Source of the DNA: CAJWKT01 sp964465375
GTDB lineage: Bacteria; Pseudomonadota; Gammaproteobacteria; Steroidobacterales; Rariloculaceae
Direction of reading: 5' to 3'
Assembly (NCBI GenBank): GCA_964465375.1
Contig: CAYXIJ010000008.1
Location: 13,308-77,307 of the forward strand
Length of the DNA: 64,000 bases
Below the pieces are notes generated by a model that was not told where the DNA came from, did no database searches, and saw only the letters and a program-made list of their open reading frames with translations. The position numbers were made by a program, and so were the translations under genes. Positions 63,010-64,000 of the stretch are shown piece by piece (position 1 is the stretch's first letter; the number at the start of each line of letters is the position of its first letter).

Positions 63010-64000
63010 TTACCAAACTCCAGGCCAGGGCTTTCCAACCAAGAACTCTGGATTTGCACCTTCCCTTGGGCGAAATTTTTGAATACGTCCATTATTGACG
63101 GAGGCGGTATAAAAATTACCTTCCTTATCAGTGGACATGCCGTGCACACCCCACATACCTCCGGGGTACTCGCCCCAACTACCCCACGAATAAAGGAAGT
63201 GCCCATCCAAATCATAGCCTAGGATTTTATGTGTACCTTGGTCCGCTGCCCAGAGCTTTTGATCGCTGGTAACGATAAAACTATGGATGTCCATTGGCTG
63301 ACCGCGCCGACCAGTAAAAAAGTTCCACTCGTCTAGGTAATTACCATCCTCATCAAAAACCTGCACGCGACCATTATTACGATCGTTAACAAAAACGCGT
63401 CTCGTGGTGGGATCAACAGCAATGCCATGCACATTGTTCCAGTGTCCAGGGCGGGTTTCGTTAGGGAATGACCCCTGCTCTCCCCACTGGGCTAAAATAT
63501 TTCCATGCATGTCATACTTGATGACACGCGTATTGTCGTAACCATCGGCCAAATACATTGTGTTCTCGTCCATAAAGACAAGAAATGTCGGGCGCCTAAA
63601 ATGATTGTCACCATAACCCGGCTCACCGGGGGTCCCTAGGGTCAATATCAATTCAGAGCCGTCGTTGGTGAACTTGGTGACGAAATGCCCGTCCGCATCG
63701 ACAATCCAAACATGTTTTTCAGAATCATAAGGACTGATCTCAACGTCATGAGGCCGATACCAAAGATGGTCCCACTGTGTCCATTCTTCGATAATATTGC
63801 CTTCGCGGTCCACAACGAGAACACAGTGCTCCCATCGCCAGTCGATCCCTGGCCTACCGTTTCCCTCAGACTCCAGCTGATCACCATTGGGAATAGAAGC
63901 ACCTGCTTGCCGCAACGGCAAACGAAAGTTAGGGTACTGCATGCCTGGCCCAAGCTCTGGCAACCAGATAGATTCCGGCCGGCCCTCGATTAACGGTAAC
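63010..64000 (-). CDS. NHL-repeat beta-propeller protein, 5'-truncated
   Basis: About 330 residues visible; the frame is still open at the right edge, so the true start lies outside (TTG 63963 is internal). Propeller repeats: WNNVHGIAVDPTTRRVFVND, RNNGRVQVFDEDGNYLDEW, and MWGVHGMSTDKEGNFYTAS. Conserved Tyr/His/Arg positions resemble peptidyl-alpha-hydroxyglycine lyase-like proteins. It is a paralogue-type relative of the gene at 55247-56332; the two frame the sulfatase/DUF5916 block. Confidence 0.85.
   Translation of the reverse strand, partial: LPLIEGRPESIWLPELGPGMQYPNFRLPLRQAGASIPNGDQLESEGNGRPGIDWRWEHCVLVVDREGNIIEEWTQWDHLWYRPHDVEISPYDSEKHVWIVDADGHFVTKFTNDGSELILTLGTPGEPGYGDNHFRRPTFLVFMDENTMYLADGYDNTRVIKYDMHGNILAQWGEQGSFPNETRPGHWNNVHGIAVDPTTRRVFVNDRNNGRVQVFDEDGNYLDEWNFFTGRRGQPMDIHSFIVTSDQKLWAADQGTHKILGYDLDGHFLYSWGSWGEYPGGMWGVHGMSTDKEGNFYTASVNNGRIQKFRPREGANPEFLVGKPWPGVW

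Overview
The window reads as a piece of chromosome from a free-living, probably marine, gammaproteobacterium. The evidence is the gene order infC-rpmI-rplT-pheS-pheT-ihfA-merR-tRNA-Pro, fabG-acpP-fabF-mltG-tmk-holB, a type II secretion operon, a TonB2-style transport operon, an alaA-type aminotransferase and a fused aspartokinase/diaminopimelate decarboxylase as in Xanthomonas relatives. The TrpR-like gene in front of hisG also recalls Xanthomonadales-type genomes. The exact order or family cannot be fixed from this sequence. Almost every base is coding, genes often overlap by 1-20 bases, and GTG/TTG starts are frequent. No IS element, phage gene, CRISPR array or rRNA was seen.

Layout. 1-1.8 kb: end of a peptide ABC importer operon (two ATPases). 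1.8-2.3 kb: small lipoprotein. 2.5-4.5 kb: fused enoyl-CoA hydratase/3-hydroxyacyl-CoA dehydrogenase. 4.5-9.8 kb, minus strand: fabG-acpP-fabF-mltG-tmk-holB (fatty acid synthesis, cell wall, dTMP kinase, clamp loader). 10.1-15.5 kb, plus strand: gspG-H-I-J-K-L-M-N, the pseudopilus and platform half of a type II secretion system. 15.5-21.5 kb: AddAB-like recombination nuclease pair. 21.5-24.4 kb: alaA, a sulfurtransferase and a peroxiredoxin. 24.5-30.1 kb: one operon of DUF3450, long ExbB (TtpC-like), ExbB, two ExbD, TonB and a TPR protein. 30.4-44.6 kb, plus strand: an amino-acid supercluster, ilvC-leuA-ilvE-leuC-leuD-leuB, then a TrpR-like regulator and hisG-D-C-B-H-A-F-E. 44.6-49.2 kb, minus strand: lysC-lysA fusion and ilvD. 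49.4-54.8 kb: tRNA-Pro(GGG) and the translation operon headed by infC. 55-64 kb: an accessory block with two NHL beta-propeller proteins, a short MetE-like protein, a 2-keto-4-pentenoate hydratase-like protein, a DUF5916 outer-membrane protein, a lipoprotein sulfatase and a small secreted protein.

How it fits together. The 30-49 kb region supplies most of leucine/valine/isoleucine synthesis, nearly all of histidine synthesis (hisI is not here) and two lysine-pathway activities. A strong intrinsic terminator just upstream of ilvC, with no gene before it on that strand, suggests attenuation control of the branched-chain operon. The TrpR-like gene overlapping hisG suggests local control of histidine synthesis. 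The 55-64 kb block looks like a secreted/outer-membrane substrate-handling module with unknown substrate.

Most notable sequence-level anomalies: leuB carries a one-base deletion in a G run; hisF has no canonical start that keeps its catalytic Asp and appears to start at ATA behind a strong ribosome binding site; infC starts at ATC/ATT; HolB has lost its zinc-binding cysteines and carries an AT-rich insertion. None of these could be tested by database search here.
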